Shown here piece by piece: positions 41,729 to 49,975 of a DNA stretch of 64,000 bases. How positions within the stretch are numbered: position 1 is the stretch's first letter; every line of letters begins with the position of its first letter. This DNA comes from Gaiellasilicea sp035575835 (GTDB taxonomy: Bacteria > Actinomycetota > Thermoleophilia > Gaiellales > Gaiellaceae), in the NCBI GenBank assembly GCA_035575835.1, contig DATLXM010000007.1, positions 1 to 64,000 of the forward strand, in the 5' to 3' direction. The position numbers and the translations under genes are program-made. The notes under the pieces were generated by a model that was not told the DNA's origin, did not search any database, and saw nothing but the letters and a program-made list of their open reading frames with translations.

Positions 41729-42917
41729 AGATCTTGCGGCGAGGCCGCGACGGACCCCACTTGGAGTTGCGGCGCTTCGACGCGTAGACGAGGCGCGGCG
41801 GGGCGACCTTCATCCCGTCGCTCGCGTACTCCTCGCTCTGGCCCAGCATCCGGGCGACGTGGCTGACCTCCGCCTGCTGGTCGGGGAGCACGAACGTGAT
41901 CCCGGTGCCGCTGCGGCCGGCGCGGCCGGTGCGCCCGACGCGGTGGACGTAGCCCTTGTTGTCCTCCGGCGGATCGAAGTTGATCACGTGGGTGATGTCG
42001 TCGAGGTCGAGGCCGCGTGCGGCGACGTCGGTGGCGACGAGCGTGGACACGGCACCCTTCTCGAAGCGGGAGAGCGCGCGCTCGCGGGAGCCCTGCGTCA
42101 TGTCGCCGTGCATGGCGACCGCCGTGACGTCGTAGCGGGCGAGCTTCTGGACGAGCCGGTCGGCACCGCGCTTGGTGCGGACGAAGACGAGCGCGAGGCC
42201 GCGCTCCTCCCCGAGCAGCTCGGCGAGCTTCTCGACCTTGTTGTCCATCGTGACCGAGACGAACTTGTGCTCGACCTCACCCTGTTCGTGCTCCGGCGGC
42301 AGGGTGCCCTCGTGGCGCGCGGCGTTCGTCGTGTACGCGTGGGCGAGTTCGCCGACCTTGCCGTCGAGCGTGGCCGAGAAGAACATCGTCTGGCGCTCGC
42401 GGGGAAGGCGGTTGACGATCCGGTCGACCTGCGGCTGGAAGCCCATGTCGAGCATCCGGTCGGCCTCGTCGAGGACGAGGAAGCGAACCTGGTCGAGCTT
42501 GACGAGCCTGCGCTCGATCAGATCCTGGAGCCGGCCCGGGGTGGCGACGAGGATGTGCGCCTCCTTGGCCTTCTTGGCCTGGGCCGGGATCGAGATCCCG
42601 CCGTAGACCGCGGCGACCTTGAGGCCGCGGGCCGGGGCGATCATCTCGAGCGCCTCGGCGACCTGGGCGGCGAGCTCGCGAGTCGGGACGAGGATCAGCG
42701 CCGAGGGGCGCGGGTCGTCGGCCTCGAGGTGCTCGACGATCGGGATCGCGAACGCGAGTGTCTTCCCCGAGCCCGTCGGCGACTTCGCGAGCACGTCGCG
42801 GCCGTCGAGGAGGTCGGGGAGGACGAGAGTCTGGATGCGGAACGGCGCGTGGATGTCCCGCTCGGCGAGAGCCTGCGCGACAGGCGCCGACACGCCCAGC
42901 TCGTGGAAAGACTGCAT
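41727..42917 (-). CDS. DEAD-box RNA helicase
   Basis: The 396-residue protein is a core DEAD-box helicase: Q motif FHELGVSAPVAQAL / RIQTLVLP, Walker A SPTGSGKTLAF, PTRELA, TPGRLQDL, LDEADRMLDMGF, FFSATL, and HRVGRTGRAGRSG. It has a short basic tail (PSRPRRKI) that may bind RNA. ATG 42917 has a strong GAAGGAG ribosome site and a long leader (about 115 bases to a TACCCT -10 at 43038-43043), unusual in this leaderless-rich window and typical of cold- or stress-regulated helicase mRNAs. Confidence 0.92.
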   Translation of the reverse strand: MQSFHELGVSAPVAQALAERDIHAPFRIQTLVLPDLLDGRDVLAKSPTGSGKTLAFAIPIVEHLEADDPRPSALILVPTRELAAQVAEALEMIAPARGLKVAAVYGGISIPAQAKKAKEAHILVATPGRLQDLIERRLVKLDQVRFLVLDEADRMLDMGFQPQVDRIVNRLPRERQTMFFSATLDGKVGELAHAYTTNAARHEGTLPPEHEQGEVEHKFVSVTMDNKVEKLAELLGEERGLALVFVRTKRGADRLVQKLARYDVTAVAMHGDMTQGSRERALSRFEKGAVSTLVATDVAARGLDLDDITHVINFDPPEDNKGYVHRVGRTGRAGRSGTGITFVLPDQQAEVSHVARMLGQSEEYASDGMKVAPPRLVYASKRRNSKWGPSRPRRKI

Positions 42918-43118
42918 TAAGTTGTCTCCTTCGTTGTCAGTCGAGACTTGCCTACCTCGACTGCCCGCCTGAATCTGTGTGCGGAAAGAACCGAAGGAGC
43001 CAAATCTCACAGGACGGAATCCCCATCCTTCCCTTTCAGGGTAGCAGCAGGTCTTGACGTTAGGCTCTCATCGCGTGCCCCGCACACTTCCCGAGAGGTT
43101 CCTGGCGCGCCGCTCGCG
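42918..43118. promoter_or_regulatory. Divergent spacer: helicase leader and aminotransferase promoter
   Basis: The minus-strand helicase leader runs from about 43031 and holds a GAAGGAG ribosome site. On the plus strand TAGGCT (43061-43066) could be the aminotransferase -10, giving a leader of about 45 bases. I see no gene in this stretch. Confidence 0.35.
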
Positions 43119-44306
43119 GTGCGTAGGCCGGTGGAACAGTACGGCGGTACGGGCCGCCGGCTGGAGCGACGCGAGCGGCGCGAGGCTGCGCCGGAGGCCG
43201 GCTTCGCCGGCTGGGAGGCGCAGCCGGCCAGGAGCCTCTCGGTGATCTCGTTTGCCAGAGGTGCCCCGGCGCCCGAGTGCCTCGCCGTCGAGCTGATCGC
43301 CGACTGCGCCCGTGCGGCCGTCGAGGCGGATCCGACGGTGCTCGCGTACGGGCCGGGCGGTGGCTACCCGCCACTCCGGGAATGGCTGGCGGCGCGGCAC
43401 GGGGTGGAGCCGGGCCGGATCGTGCTCACGAGCGGCGGGCTCCAGGGGATCGCGTTCTGGTTCGAAGAGGTGCTCGCGGAGCGGCCGGGACGGGTTCTCG
43501 TCGAGGCGCCCACCTACGACCGGCCGCTGAAGCAGCTCGCGCGGCTCGGCGCCGAGGTGGCTGCGCTGCCGATGGACGACGAGGGGCTCGACCCGGAGGC
43601 GCTCGAGCGCGAGCTCGCCGCGGGTGGCGTCAGCTTCCTCTACACGATCCCGACCTTCCAGAACCCGAGCGGCCGAACGCTTTCGACCGAGCGCCGCCGA
43701 CGGCTCGTCGAGCTCGCGACCGCGCACGGCGTGCCGGTGCTGGAGGACGACCCCTACGGGCTCGTTCGCTACGAGGGTGAGGCCCCGCCCTCGCTGCACG
43801 AGCTCGAGGGCGGCGAGCTCGTCACGTATGCGTCGTCGTTCTCGAAGACGGTCGCCCCGGGAATCCGCGTCGGCTGGTTCGTCCTCCCGGCAGGGCTCGC
43901 GGCCCGGATCGAGGCGCGGGCGGTGGAGACCTACATCTCGCCGCCCTTTCTGACCGAGGCGACGGTGTACGAGCTCGCCCGGCGCGAGGCCTTCGAGCCG
44001 AACGTGGAGCGGATCCGCGGGCTCCTCAGGACGCGCCGTGACGCGATGCTCGGCGCGCTCGAACGCGACCTCTCGGGGAGCGCGAGCTGGAGCAGGCCCG
44101 AGGGCGGCTACTTCCTCTGGGTCGACCTACCCGCCGACGCCGGAGAGCTGCTGACGCGGTCGGAGGCGGCAGGCGTCACCTTCGTCAAGGGCGCCGACTT
44201 CTACCCCGCCGGTGCCGGCGGCGCCCAGGCCGCCCGCCTCGCCTTCAGCTACGCGTCGCCCTCGGAGATCGACGAGGGCATCTCCGTGCTGGCCTCGCTC
44301 CTGTAG
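43119..44306 (+). CDS. Class I/II aminotransferase, MocR/LysN-like (2-aminoadipate type)
   Basis: From GTG 43119 the protein has 395 residues. It has VISFARGAPAPECLAVELIA, ILTSGGLQGIAFWFEE, YTIPTFQNPSGRTLS, VLEDDPYGLVRYEG and the Schiff-base Lys in YASSFSKTVAPGIRVGW, matching the aminotransferase branch that includes LysN and MocR C-terminal domains. There is no GntR domain. The N-terminal ~45 residues (RRLERRERREAAPEAGFAGW) look unconserved, so GTG 43128 or a later start is possible. It probably transaminates 2-aminoadipate or aromatic/branched amino acids. The end overlaps the convergent LapA-domain gene by 58 bases. Confidence 0.85.
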   Translation: MRRPVEQYGGTGRRLERRERREAAPEAGFAGWEAQPARSLSVISFARGAPAPECLAVELIADCARAAVEADPTVLAYGPGGGYPPLREWLAARHGVEPGRIVLTSGGLQGIAFWFEEVLAERPGRVLVEAPTYDRPLKQLARLGAEVAALPMDDEGLDPEALERELAAGGVSFLYTIPTFQNPSGRTLSTERRRRLVELATAHGVPVLEDDPYGLVRYEGEAPPSLHELEGGELVTYASSFSKTVAPGIRVGWFVLPAGLAARIEARAVETYISPPFLTEATVYELARREAFEPNVERIRGLLRTRRDAMLGALERDLSGSASWSRPEGGYFLWVDLPADAGELLTRSEAAGVTFVKGADFYPAGAGGAQAARLAFSYASPSEIDEGISVLASLL

Positions 44307-44548
44307 TCCCGCCGCCGGCGGTGGAGCTGCGACAGGAGCACGCCTCCGAGGAGGCCGGCGAGCAGCGAGAGCAGGATCACCCAGATCAGGGAGGTGGTCG
44401 CGCTGCCGAAGACGAAGTCGACCCGGGCCTGCTCGTCGTTCCCGACCACGAAGGCGATCAGGTACGCCACGATCAGGATGAGGACGGCGAGCGTGATCCA
44501 GAGGCGCGGTTGCCAGGTGCGCTGGAATTGCTGCTCGCGATCTTCCAC
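44249..44548 (-). CDS. LapA-domain small membrane protein
   Basis: The 99-residue protein has two membrane helices (WITLAVLILIVAYLIAFVVG and SLIWVILLSLLAGLLGGVLL) around DEQARVDFVFGSATT, the LapA/DUF1049 pattern, then a basic stretch QLHRRRRDYR. Family members sit in the envelope with roles in lipopolysaccharide or membrane assembly in Gram-negatives; the role in actinobacteria is unknown. It starts nine bases after the small Cys-rich gene. Confidence 0.8.
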   Translation of the reverse strand: MEDREQQFQRTWQPRLWITLAVLILIVAYLIAFVVGNDEQARVDFVFGSATTSLIWVILLSLLAGLLGGVLLSQLHRRRRDYRSEASTEMPSSISEGDA

Positions 44549-44557
44549 GGGCGGAGT

Positions 44558-44740
44558 CTAGGCGGCGGCGGGAGCGAACACGGGGGCGGCGCGGGCGACG
44601 AGCCGCGGCTGCAGCGGCGGCGTCAGGACGCCTGCACTCGCGCGGCGGAAAGTGGGGCACGGATTGTCCCCCGGGAGCGCGCAAAGACCAGCTCGGCGGA
44701 AGTAGCAGTCACTGCAGGTTGAATCGGATCGTTTGCTCAT
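44558..44740 (-). CDS. Small Cys-rich protein, two CxxC-like clusters
   Basis: ATG 44740 opens a 60-residue frame with TCSDCYFRRAGLCALPGDNP then CPTFR. Four Cys residues in about 20 positions suggest a zinc or Fe-S site; the tail is Pro/Ala-rich (LTPPLQPRLVARAAP). An AGAGGGG ribosome site precedes it. It is cotranscribed with the LapA-domain gene. No family name is assigned. Confidence 0.65.
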   Translation of the reverse strand: MSKRSDSTCSDCYFRRAGLCALPGDNPCPTFRRASAGVLTPPLQPRLVARAAPVFAPAAA

Positions 44741-44875
44741 CGCCCCTCTTGGTCGAGTCGTGTCCCCCTCCGGACATCGGCCATTGTTGCCGTGTCCGGG
44801 CGGGTCGGCAACCCCCGTGTTCACGAAAACGACGCAATTTCCGGCCCATTCCAATCTGTCGAAATCTCACGCTAG

Positions 44876-45880
44876 TTAACGCTTTTCCGGCAATGTTGCC
44901 AACTCGCGCAACGCTTGTTGAAAACTCTCGACCGCGATGATCCGCAGCCCATTGGCGTTGCGCTTCGCCTCCTCGGCGTTATCCCCAGCGGGGACGAGGA
45001 AGACGTCGACACCGGCGTCCCGCGCGCCGAGCGTCTTCTGCTTGATCCCTCCGATCGGGCCGACGTCGCCGTCGAGCTCGATCTCGCCCGTGACGGCCAC
45101 CTTGTAGCCCCTGTCGACGTCGCGACCGAGCTCTTCGAGCACGTCGAGCGCGAAGGCGAGCCCCGCGGAAGGGCCGCCGACGCCGCCGAGATCGATCTCG
45201 ACGTCGAGCGGGAGCTCGATCCGCGCAAACTGCTCGACCTGGATCCCGACGATCGCGCGGCCGGCCTCGTCGGGCGACTCGATCGTCTTCACCCGCTCGT
45301 TTCTGAGCGCGCCGCCCGCCCGGATCCGGAGCTGGACGACGGCCCCGGGCTTCTTCGCGCCGATCAGCCTGCGCAGGTCTCCGGGAGTCTTCACCGGCTT
45401 GCCGTCGACCCCCACGATCACGTCGGTCGGCTGCAGCTTCCCGGCGGCCGGCGCGTCGCCCGCGACGGCGACGACGAGAGCGCCTTCGGGGTCGGCGCGG
45501 ACGTCGAGCCCCTGTTCACGCAGCGCGACCGCCGCCGCGACCTCCTGCGACCGATCCATCTGGCGGAGGTTCTGGCGGCGGCGCTCCTCGAAGTTCGATC
45601 CGGGCGGGACGATCGCGTGTGCCGGCACCAACTCGGCCCCGTCGGGGCGGAGCGGCGCGATCAGCTCCTCGAGCAGCGACGCCTTCCGGACGATCACGTC
45701 GACGTAGAAGATTCCGCCGTCGTCGTTCGGGGGCTTCTCGCCCTCGACCTTGACCTTGGCCGCGAGTGGCTTGGCCCCGTCCGGCAGGATCAGATAGCTG
45801 TTCGAGGGGAGGAAGAAGGCGAACGCGATCGCGAGCGCGGCGAGGGCCAGCCCGGCCGAAACGGCGCGGCCCGGGCTCAC
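44876..45880 (-). CDS. Membrane-anchored PDZ plus Lon-like protease (YlbL type)
   Basis: The 334-residue protein has one N-terminal membrane anchor (about 5-25), a PDZ domain (about 120-205, GKLQPTDVIVGVDGKPVKTP) and a Lon-type S16 domain with the catalytic dyad S238 (GGVGGPSAGLAFAL) and K280 (IGGIKQKT). There is no ATPase domain, as in Bacillus YlbL. It probably cleaves envelope proteins on the outer face. GTG 45880 overlaps the SDR stop as GTGA. Confidence 0.9.
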   Translation of the reverse strand: MSPGRAVSAGLALAALAIAFAFFLPSNSYLILPDGAKPLAAKVKVEGEKPPNDDGGIFYVDVIVRKASLLEELIAPLRPDGAELVPAHAIVPPGSNFEERRRQNLRQMDRSQEVAAAVALREQGLDVRADPEGALVVAVAGDAPAAGKLQPTDVIVGVDGKPVKTPGDLRRLIGAKKPGAVVQLRIRAGGALRNERVKTIESPDEAGRAIVGIQVEQFARIELPLDVEIDLGGVGGPSAGLAFALDVLEELGRDVDRGYKVAVTGEIELDGDVGPIGGIKQKTLGARDAGVDVFLVPAGDNAEEAKRNANGLRIIAVESFQQALRELATLPEKR

Positions 45881-46665
45881 AGGAGGCCCCGGGTCAGACC
45901 GCCGTCGACGACGATCGTGGTGCCGGTGACGTACGCCGCCTGGTCGGAGGCGAGGAAGCAGACGACGTCACCCAACTCCTTTGCCGTCCCGAGCCGTCTG
46001 AGCGGGATCGCCGCGAGATCGGCGGCACTCGGCCCGGCGTCGCCGTAGACCTCCCGCATCCGGGCGGTGTCGATCCGGCCGGGGGCGACCGCGTTCACGG
46101 TCACCCCGGTCGGCCCGAGCTCCCGGGCGAGCGACTTGAGCCAGCCCGTGAGGCCGGGGCGGACGGCGTTCGAGAGAGCGAGGCCGTCGACCGGCTCCTT
46201 GACCGCGCTCGAGGTGATCGCGATCACGCGGCCGCGACCGCTCGCCTCGAGGTGGGGTCGGCAGAGCCGGACGAGGCGAACCGCGGAGAGCAGCAGCAGC
46301 GCGACCGCCTCCTCGACCTGCTCGTCGGTCACGTCGACGGCGCACACACGCGGCGGGCCGCCGCTGTTCAGGACGAGGACGTCGATCCCCCCGAAGCGCC
46401 CGAGCGTCTCCGCCACGAGCCGCTCCAGGTCTTCCGCTCTGGCGGCGTCGCCCGGGACCGCGAGGGCTCCGAGCCGCTCGGCCTGTCGCTCCAGCGCGTT
46501 ACGGCCGCGAGCCAGCAGGGCCACGTTGGCGCCCTCGCCGGCGAGAGCCTCGGCACACGCGAGCCCGATCCCGGCTGAGGCGCCGCCGACGATCGCGGTC
46601 CGGCCCTTCAGGCCGAGATCCAGATCACCACCCCCACGAGGAGGAGCCAGGAGAAGAGAGGCCAC
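45877..46665 (-). CDS. Short-chain dehydrogenase/reductase, start uncertain
   Basis: The SDR fold shows the cofactor loop GGASAGIGLACAEALAGEGA, NSGGPP (NAG-like), the catalytic Ser in AITSSAVKEP and the end VTGTTIVVDGGLTRGLL. The usual YxxxK motif is replaced by LSNAVRPGLTGWLKSL, so the Tyr is absent and the Lys is not in the usual place. The activity may therefore be altered. GTG 46665 is taken as start, but alignment to family starts points to CTG 46623 (LDLGLKGRTA); GTG 46692 is also possible. It is in the operon after mdh and a small Cys-rich frame. Confidence 0.75.
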   Translation of the reverse strand: MASLLLAPPRGGGDLDLGLKGRTAIVGGASAGIGLACAEALAGEGANVALLARGRNALERQAERLGALAVPGDAARAEDLERLVAETLGRFGGIDVLVLNSGGPPRVCAVDVTDEQVEEAVALLLLSAVRLVRLCRPHLEASGRGRVIAITSSAVKEPVDGLALSNAVRPGLTGWLKSLARELGPTGVTVNAVAPGRIDTARMREVYGDAGPSAADLAAIPLRRLGTAKELGDVVCFLASDQAAYVTGTTIVVDGGLTRGLL

Positions 46666-46754
46666 TCGAGTTGCGATTCGTCCTTGACGCACCAGCAGTC
46701 GGCGCAGACGCCGCGGCCGCAGTGTGGGCAGAGTGAGCTTGGGGCGCGGCGCAG
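46608..46754 (-). CDS. Small zinc-ribbon membrane protein, start uncertain
   Basis: The frame contains LCPHCGRGVCADCWCVKDES followed by one membrane helix (LFSWLLLVGVVIWISA) and a stop at 46608. The Cys spacing (CxxC, C, CxC) looks like a metal ribbon. No ATG, GTG or TTG is in frame after the mdh stop; CTG 46754 (48 residues) is the best candidate. It overlaps the SDR 5' region. It resembles, in plan, the ribbon-plus-helix protein at 53031-53195. Confidence 0.5.
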   Translation of the reverse strand: MRRAPSSLCPHCGRGVCADCWCVKDESQLEWPLFSWLLLVGVVIWISA

Positions 46755-46779
46755 CCTGAGCGCCGCACGGCTCCGGCGC

Positions 46780-47703
46780 CTACGCGGAGAGGACGGAGAC
46801 GACGTCGCGGACCGCGTCCGCGGAGGCCTTCAGCGCCCGCTGCTCGTCCTCGTCGAGGTCGAGCTCGACGATCCGCTCGATCCCCGTCGCCCCGAGCACG
46901 ACCGGAACGCCCATGTACAGGCCATCGATCCCGTACTCGCCCTCGAGATAGGCCGTGCAGGGGAGAATGCGCGTCTCGTCGAGGACGATTGCGTCGACCA
47001 TCTGCGCCGCGGCCGCGCCGGGCGCGTACCAGGCGGAGGTGCCGAGCAGGTTGACGAGTTCGCCGCCGCCCTTCGCTGTCCGGGCGACCATCGCCTGGAT
47101 CGCGTCCTCCGAGGCGAGCTTGCGAAGCGGGATCCCGCCCACGGTCGTGGCGGAGACGACCGGCACCATCTGGTCGCCGTGGCCGCCGAGCACCATCGCG
47201 GTCACGTCCTTGATCGACATCCCGGTCTCCCAGGCGATGAAGGCCGAGAAGCGGGCGGTATCGAGGATCCCGGCCATTCCGAAGACGCGCTCCTTCGGCC
47301 AGCCGGAGACGCTCTTCGCGACGTGGCACATCGCGTCGAGCGGGTTCGAGACCACGATCACGATCGCGTCGGGGCTCGCGCTCATCACCTGCTGGGTCAC
47401 GGAGCCGACGATCTTCTCGTTCGTGGTGACCAGGTCGTCGCGGCTCATCCCGGGCTGGCGTGGGAGGCCGGCGGTGATCACGACGACCTCCGAGCCGGCG
47501 CTCTCCTCGTAGGAGTTCGAGCCGGTCACGTTGGCCTCGTACCCGAGCACGGCAGCGGCCTGGTTGATGTCGAGCGCCTTGCCCTGGGGCAGGCCCTCCT
47601 TGATGTCGACGACGACGACGTCCGCGTAGTCGCGGCGCGCGAGCTCCTGGACGCAGGTGGCGCCGACGTTGCCGGCTCCGACGACGGTGACCTTCTTGCG
47701 CAT
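46780..47703 (-). CDS. mdh: Malate dehydrogenase (LDH-like type)
   Basis: The 307-residue protein has the NAD motif VVGAGNVGATCVQEL, the substrate loop PRQPGMSRDDLV (the second Arg-region residue Q/R favours malate), VSNPLDAM and the catalytic His in VLGGHGDQMVPV. It oxidises malate to oxaloacetate. It lies two bases after the isocitrate dehydrogenase gene in a TCA operon. Confidence 0.92.
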   Translation of the reverse strand: MRKKVTVVGAGNVGATCVQELARRDYADVVVVDIKEGLPQGKALDINQAAAVLGYEANVTGSNSYEESAGSEVVVITAGLPRQPGMSRDDLVTTNEKIVGSVTQQVMSASPDAIVIVVSNPLDAMCHVAKSVSGWPKERVFGMAGILDTARFSAFIAWETGMSIKDVTAMVLGGHGDQMVPVVSATTVGGIPLRKLASEDAIQAMVARTAKGGGELVNLLGTSAWYAPGAAAAQMVDAIVLDETRILPCTAYLEGEYGIDGLYMGVPVVLGATGIERIVELDLDEDEQRALKASADAVRDVVSVLSA

Positions 47704-47705
47704 GC

Positions 47706-48794
47706 TCAGTTCCCTTCCAGCTTCTGGATGAGGGCGTCTCCGACCTCGCTCGTCCCGACGGCGGTCGGGTCGTCGCGGCTCGGCTTCATGTCGTAGGTGA
47801 CGCTGGCACCCTCGGCGATCACCGCGGCGATCGCACGCTCCAGCCGCTCGGCGGCGTCCGTCTCCTCGAGGTGGCGGAGCATCAGCATCCCGCTGAGCAT
47901 CATCGCCATCGGGTTCGCCTTGTTCTGGCCTGCGTACTTGGGCGCCGAGCCGTGGGTCGGCTCGAAGACGGCGGCGTCCTTGCCGAAGTTCCCGCCGGGC
48001 GCGAGCCCGAGGCCGCCGATCAGGCCGGCGCAGAGGTCGGAGACGATGTCGCCGTAGAGGTTCGGGAGCACGAGCACGTCGTACTCCTCGGGCCGCTGAA
48101 CGAGCTGCATCGAGAGGTTGTCCACGATCCGGTCCTCGAACTCGATGTCCGAGTTCTCGGCGGCGACGTCCTGGGCCACGTGGAGGAAGAGGCCGTCGGT
48201 GAACTTCATAATGTTCGCCTTGTGCACCGCCGTGACCTTGCGGCGCCCGTTCCGGCGCGCATAGTCGAAGGCGAACTGAACGACCTGGCGCGTCCCGGTC
48301 TCGGAGATCGGCTTGATCGAGATCCCGGAGTCGCGGCGGATCTTGTCGAAGCCCTTCCCTGCGAGCCAGTCGAGCAGCTCGTCGGCTGCCTCGGTGCCTT
48401 CCTCGAACTCGACCCCGGCGTAGAGGTCTTCGGTGTTCTCGCGCACGACGATCAGGTCGACCTCCTCGTAGCGCGTGCGGACGCCCGGGTAGGTCTTGCA
48501 GGGACGGATCTGCCCGTAGAGGTCGAGCGACTTGCGCAGGCCGACGTTGACCGAGCGGAAGCCGCCGCCGACGGGGGTCGTGATCGGCCCCTTGAGCGCG
48601 GTTCCGTTCTGCCGGATCGACTCGAGCACGTGCTCGGGAAGCGGGTTCCCGTCGTTCTGATCCATCACGTCGCTGCCCGCGTGCTGGACGTCCCAGTCGA
48701 ACTCGACGCCGGTCGCCTCGAGGACCCGGCGGGTCGCCTCGGCGAGCTCGGGGCCGATGCCGTCGCCGGGGATGAGAGTGACGCGATGAGCCAT
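47706..48794 (-). CDS. icd: Isocitrate/isopropylmalate-family dehydrogenase, probably NAD isocitrate dehydrogenase
   Basis: The 362-residue protein has TLIPGDGIGPELAEATRRVL, LKGPITTPVGGGFRSVNVGL, RENTEDLYAGVEF, HKANIMKFTDGLF, LYGDIVSDLCAGLIGGLGLA and EPTHGSAPKYAGQN. The SVNV and NTED(L)YAG signatures favour isocitrate over isopropylmalate, and linkage to mdh and citrate synthase agrees. The TAGAGT -10 lies ten bases upstream of ATG 48794. Confidence 0.88.
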   Translation of the reverse strand: MAHRVTLIPGDGIGPELAEATRRVLEATGVEFDWDVQHAGSDVMDQNDGNPLPEHVLESIRQNGTALKGPITTPVGGGFRSVNVGLRKSLDLYGQIRPCKTYPGVRTRYEEVDLIVVRENTEDLYAGVEFEEGTEAADELLDWLAGKGFDKIRRDSGISIKPISETGTRQVVQFAFDYARRNGRRKVTAVHKANIMKFTDGLFLHVAQDVAAENSDIEFEDRIVDNLSMQLVQRPEEYDVLVLPNLYGDIVSDLCAGLIGGLGLAPGGNFGKDAAVFEPTHGSAPKYAGQNKANPMAMMLSGMLMLRHLEETDAAERLERAIAAVIAEGASVTYDMKPSRDDPTAVGTSEVGDALIQKLEGN

Positions 48795-48804
48795 ACGGCG
48801 GCGG

Positions 48805-48844
48805 ACTCTACCCAGCGGTTGCCCTCGGTTGTTGCGGGTAAGGT
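48805..48844. promoter_or_regulatory. Divergent leaderless promoters icd / citrate synthase
   Basis: Minus-strand TAGAGT (48805-48810) is ten bases from ATG 48794. Plus-strand TAAGGT (48839-48844) is nine bases from ATG 48854. The 59-base spacer therefore controls both arms of the early TCA cycle. Confidence 0.5.
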
Positions 48845-48853
48845 TCGCGTGAC

Positions 48854-49975
48854 ATGGCAGGCCCCAAGAAATCCGTCGCTCTCTCCGGAATCTCCGTCGC
48901 CGAGACCAGCATCTGCTCGATCGATCCGGACGCGGGAGTACTCATGTACCGGGGCTACGACATCACCGGCCTCGCGGAACATTCGACCTACGAGGAGGTC
49001 GCCTACCTCCTGCTCGAGGGCGAGCTCCCGTCCGACGGCGAGCTCGAGGCGTTCAAGCAACAGCTCTCGGTGCGAGAGCTGGCACCGGCCGCCGCGACGA
49101 TCGTGGACGGAAACGCAATGGACGCCTCGCCGATGGAGACGATGCGCACCGCCGTCTCGGCGCTCTCCTTCTCGGATCCGGCCGAGGACTCGATCGATCG
49201 CGAGAACGAGATCCGCAAGGCCCTGGCGCTGATCGCCCAGCTGCCGACCATTGTCGCGCGCTACGAGCGCCGACGCCGCGGCCAGCCCGTCGTCGCCCCC
49301 GACCCGTCGCTCGGGTACGCCGAGAACTTCCTGACGATGCTCCGCGGTGAAGCACCCTCGGCCGAAGAGGCCCGAGCGTTCGAGATCGCGATGATCCTCC
49401 ACGCCGAGCACGAGATGAACGCATCCACGTTCACGGCGCGTGTCGTCGCCGGCACGAACTCGGACATGCACTCCGCGATCGTGGCCGCGATCTGCGCGCT
49501 CAAGGGGCCGCTCCACGGCGGCGCTAACCAGGCCGCGATGAAGATGTTCGACGAGTTGGCCGCCGCGCCCAGCATCGCCGAGGGAGTGGCCGCGCGCCTG
49601 GAGGCCAAAAAGCCGCTCTACGGCTTCGGCCATCCGCTCTATCGGGCGATGGATCCGCGAGCCCCGATCCTGCGCAGGCTCTCCGAGGAGTTCGTCAGCG
49701 ATTCCGGCCCCAACTACCACGAGATCGCGAAGACAGCCGAGGCCGAGGCGCACGAGCAGAAGGGCCTCTGGCCGAACGTCGATCTCTACTCGGGCGTCCT
49801 CTACTACTACCTCGGGATCCCCACGGATCTCTTCATCCCGCTCTTCCAGATGAGCCGCGTCGCCGGCCAGGCGGCGCACGTGCTCGAGCAGCATGCGGGC
49901 GGGAAGATCATCCGGCCGAGCGCCGACTACGTCGGTGAGCCGCGGCGCGAGTACCCCGTCCGCCAGCCCCGCTGA
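48854..49975 (+). CDS. gltA: Citrate synthase 1
   Basis: The 373-residue enzyme has the type II-like short form: LMYRGYDITGLAEHSTYEEV, the catalytic His sites HAEHEMNASTF and GFGHPLYRAMDPR, GPLHGGANQ, and the catalytic Asp in NVDLYSGVLYYYLGI. It condenses oxaloacetate with acetyl-CoA, or with propionyl-CoA if it acts as a methylcitrate synthase. The stop shares one base with the start of a second citrate synthase (TGATG). Confidence 0.93.
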   Translation: MAGPKKSVALSGISVAETSICSIDPDAGVLMYRGYDITGLAEHSTYEEVAYLLLEGELPSDGELEAFKQQLSVRELAPAAATIVDGNAMDASPMETMRTAVSALSFSDPAEDSIDRENEIRKALALIAQLPTIVARYERRRRGQPVVAPDPSLGYAENFLTMLRGEAPSAEEARAFEIAMILHAEHEMNASTFTARVVAGTNSDMHSAIVAAICALKGPLHGGANQAAMKMFDELAAAPSIAEGVAARLEAKKPLYGFGHPLYRAMDPRAPILRRLSEEFVSDSGPNYHEIAKTAEAEAHEQKGLWPNVDLYSGVLYYYLGIPTDLFIPLFQMSRVAGQAAHVLEQHAGGKIIRPSADYVGEPRREYPVRQPR

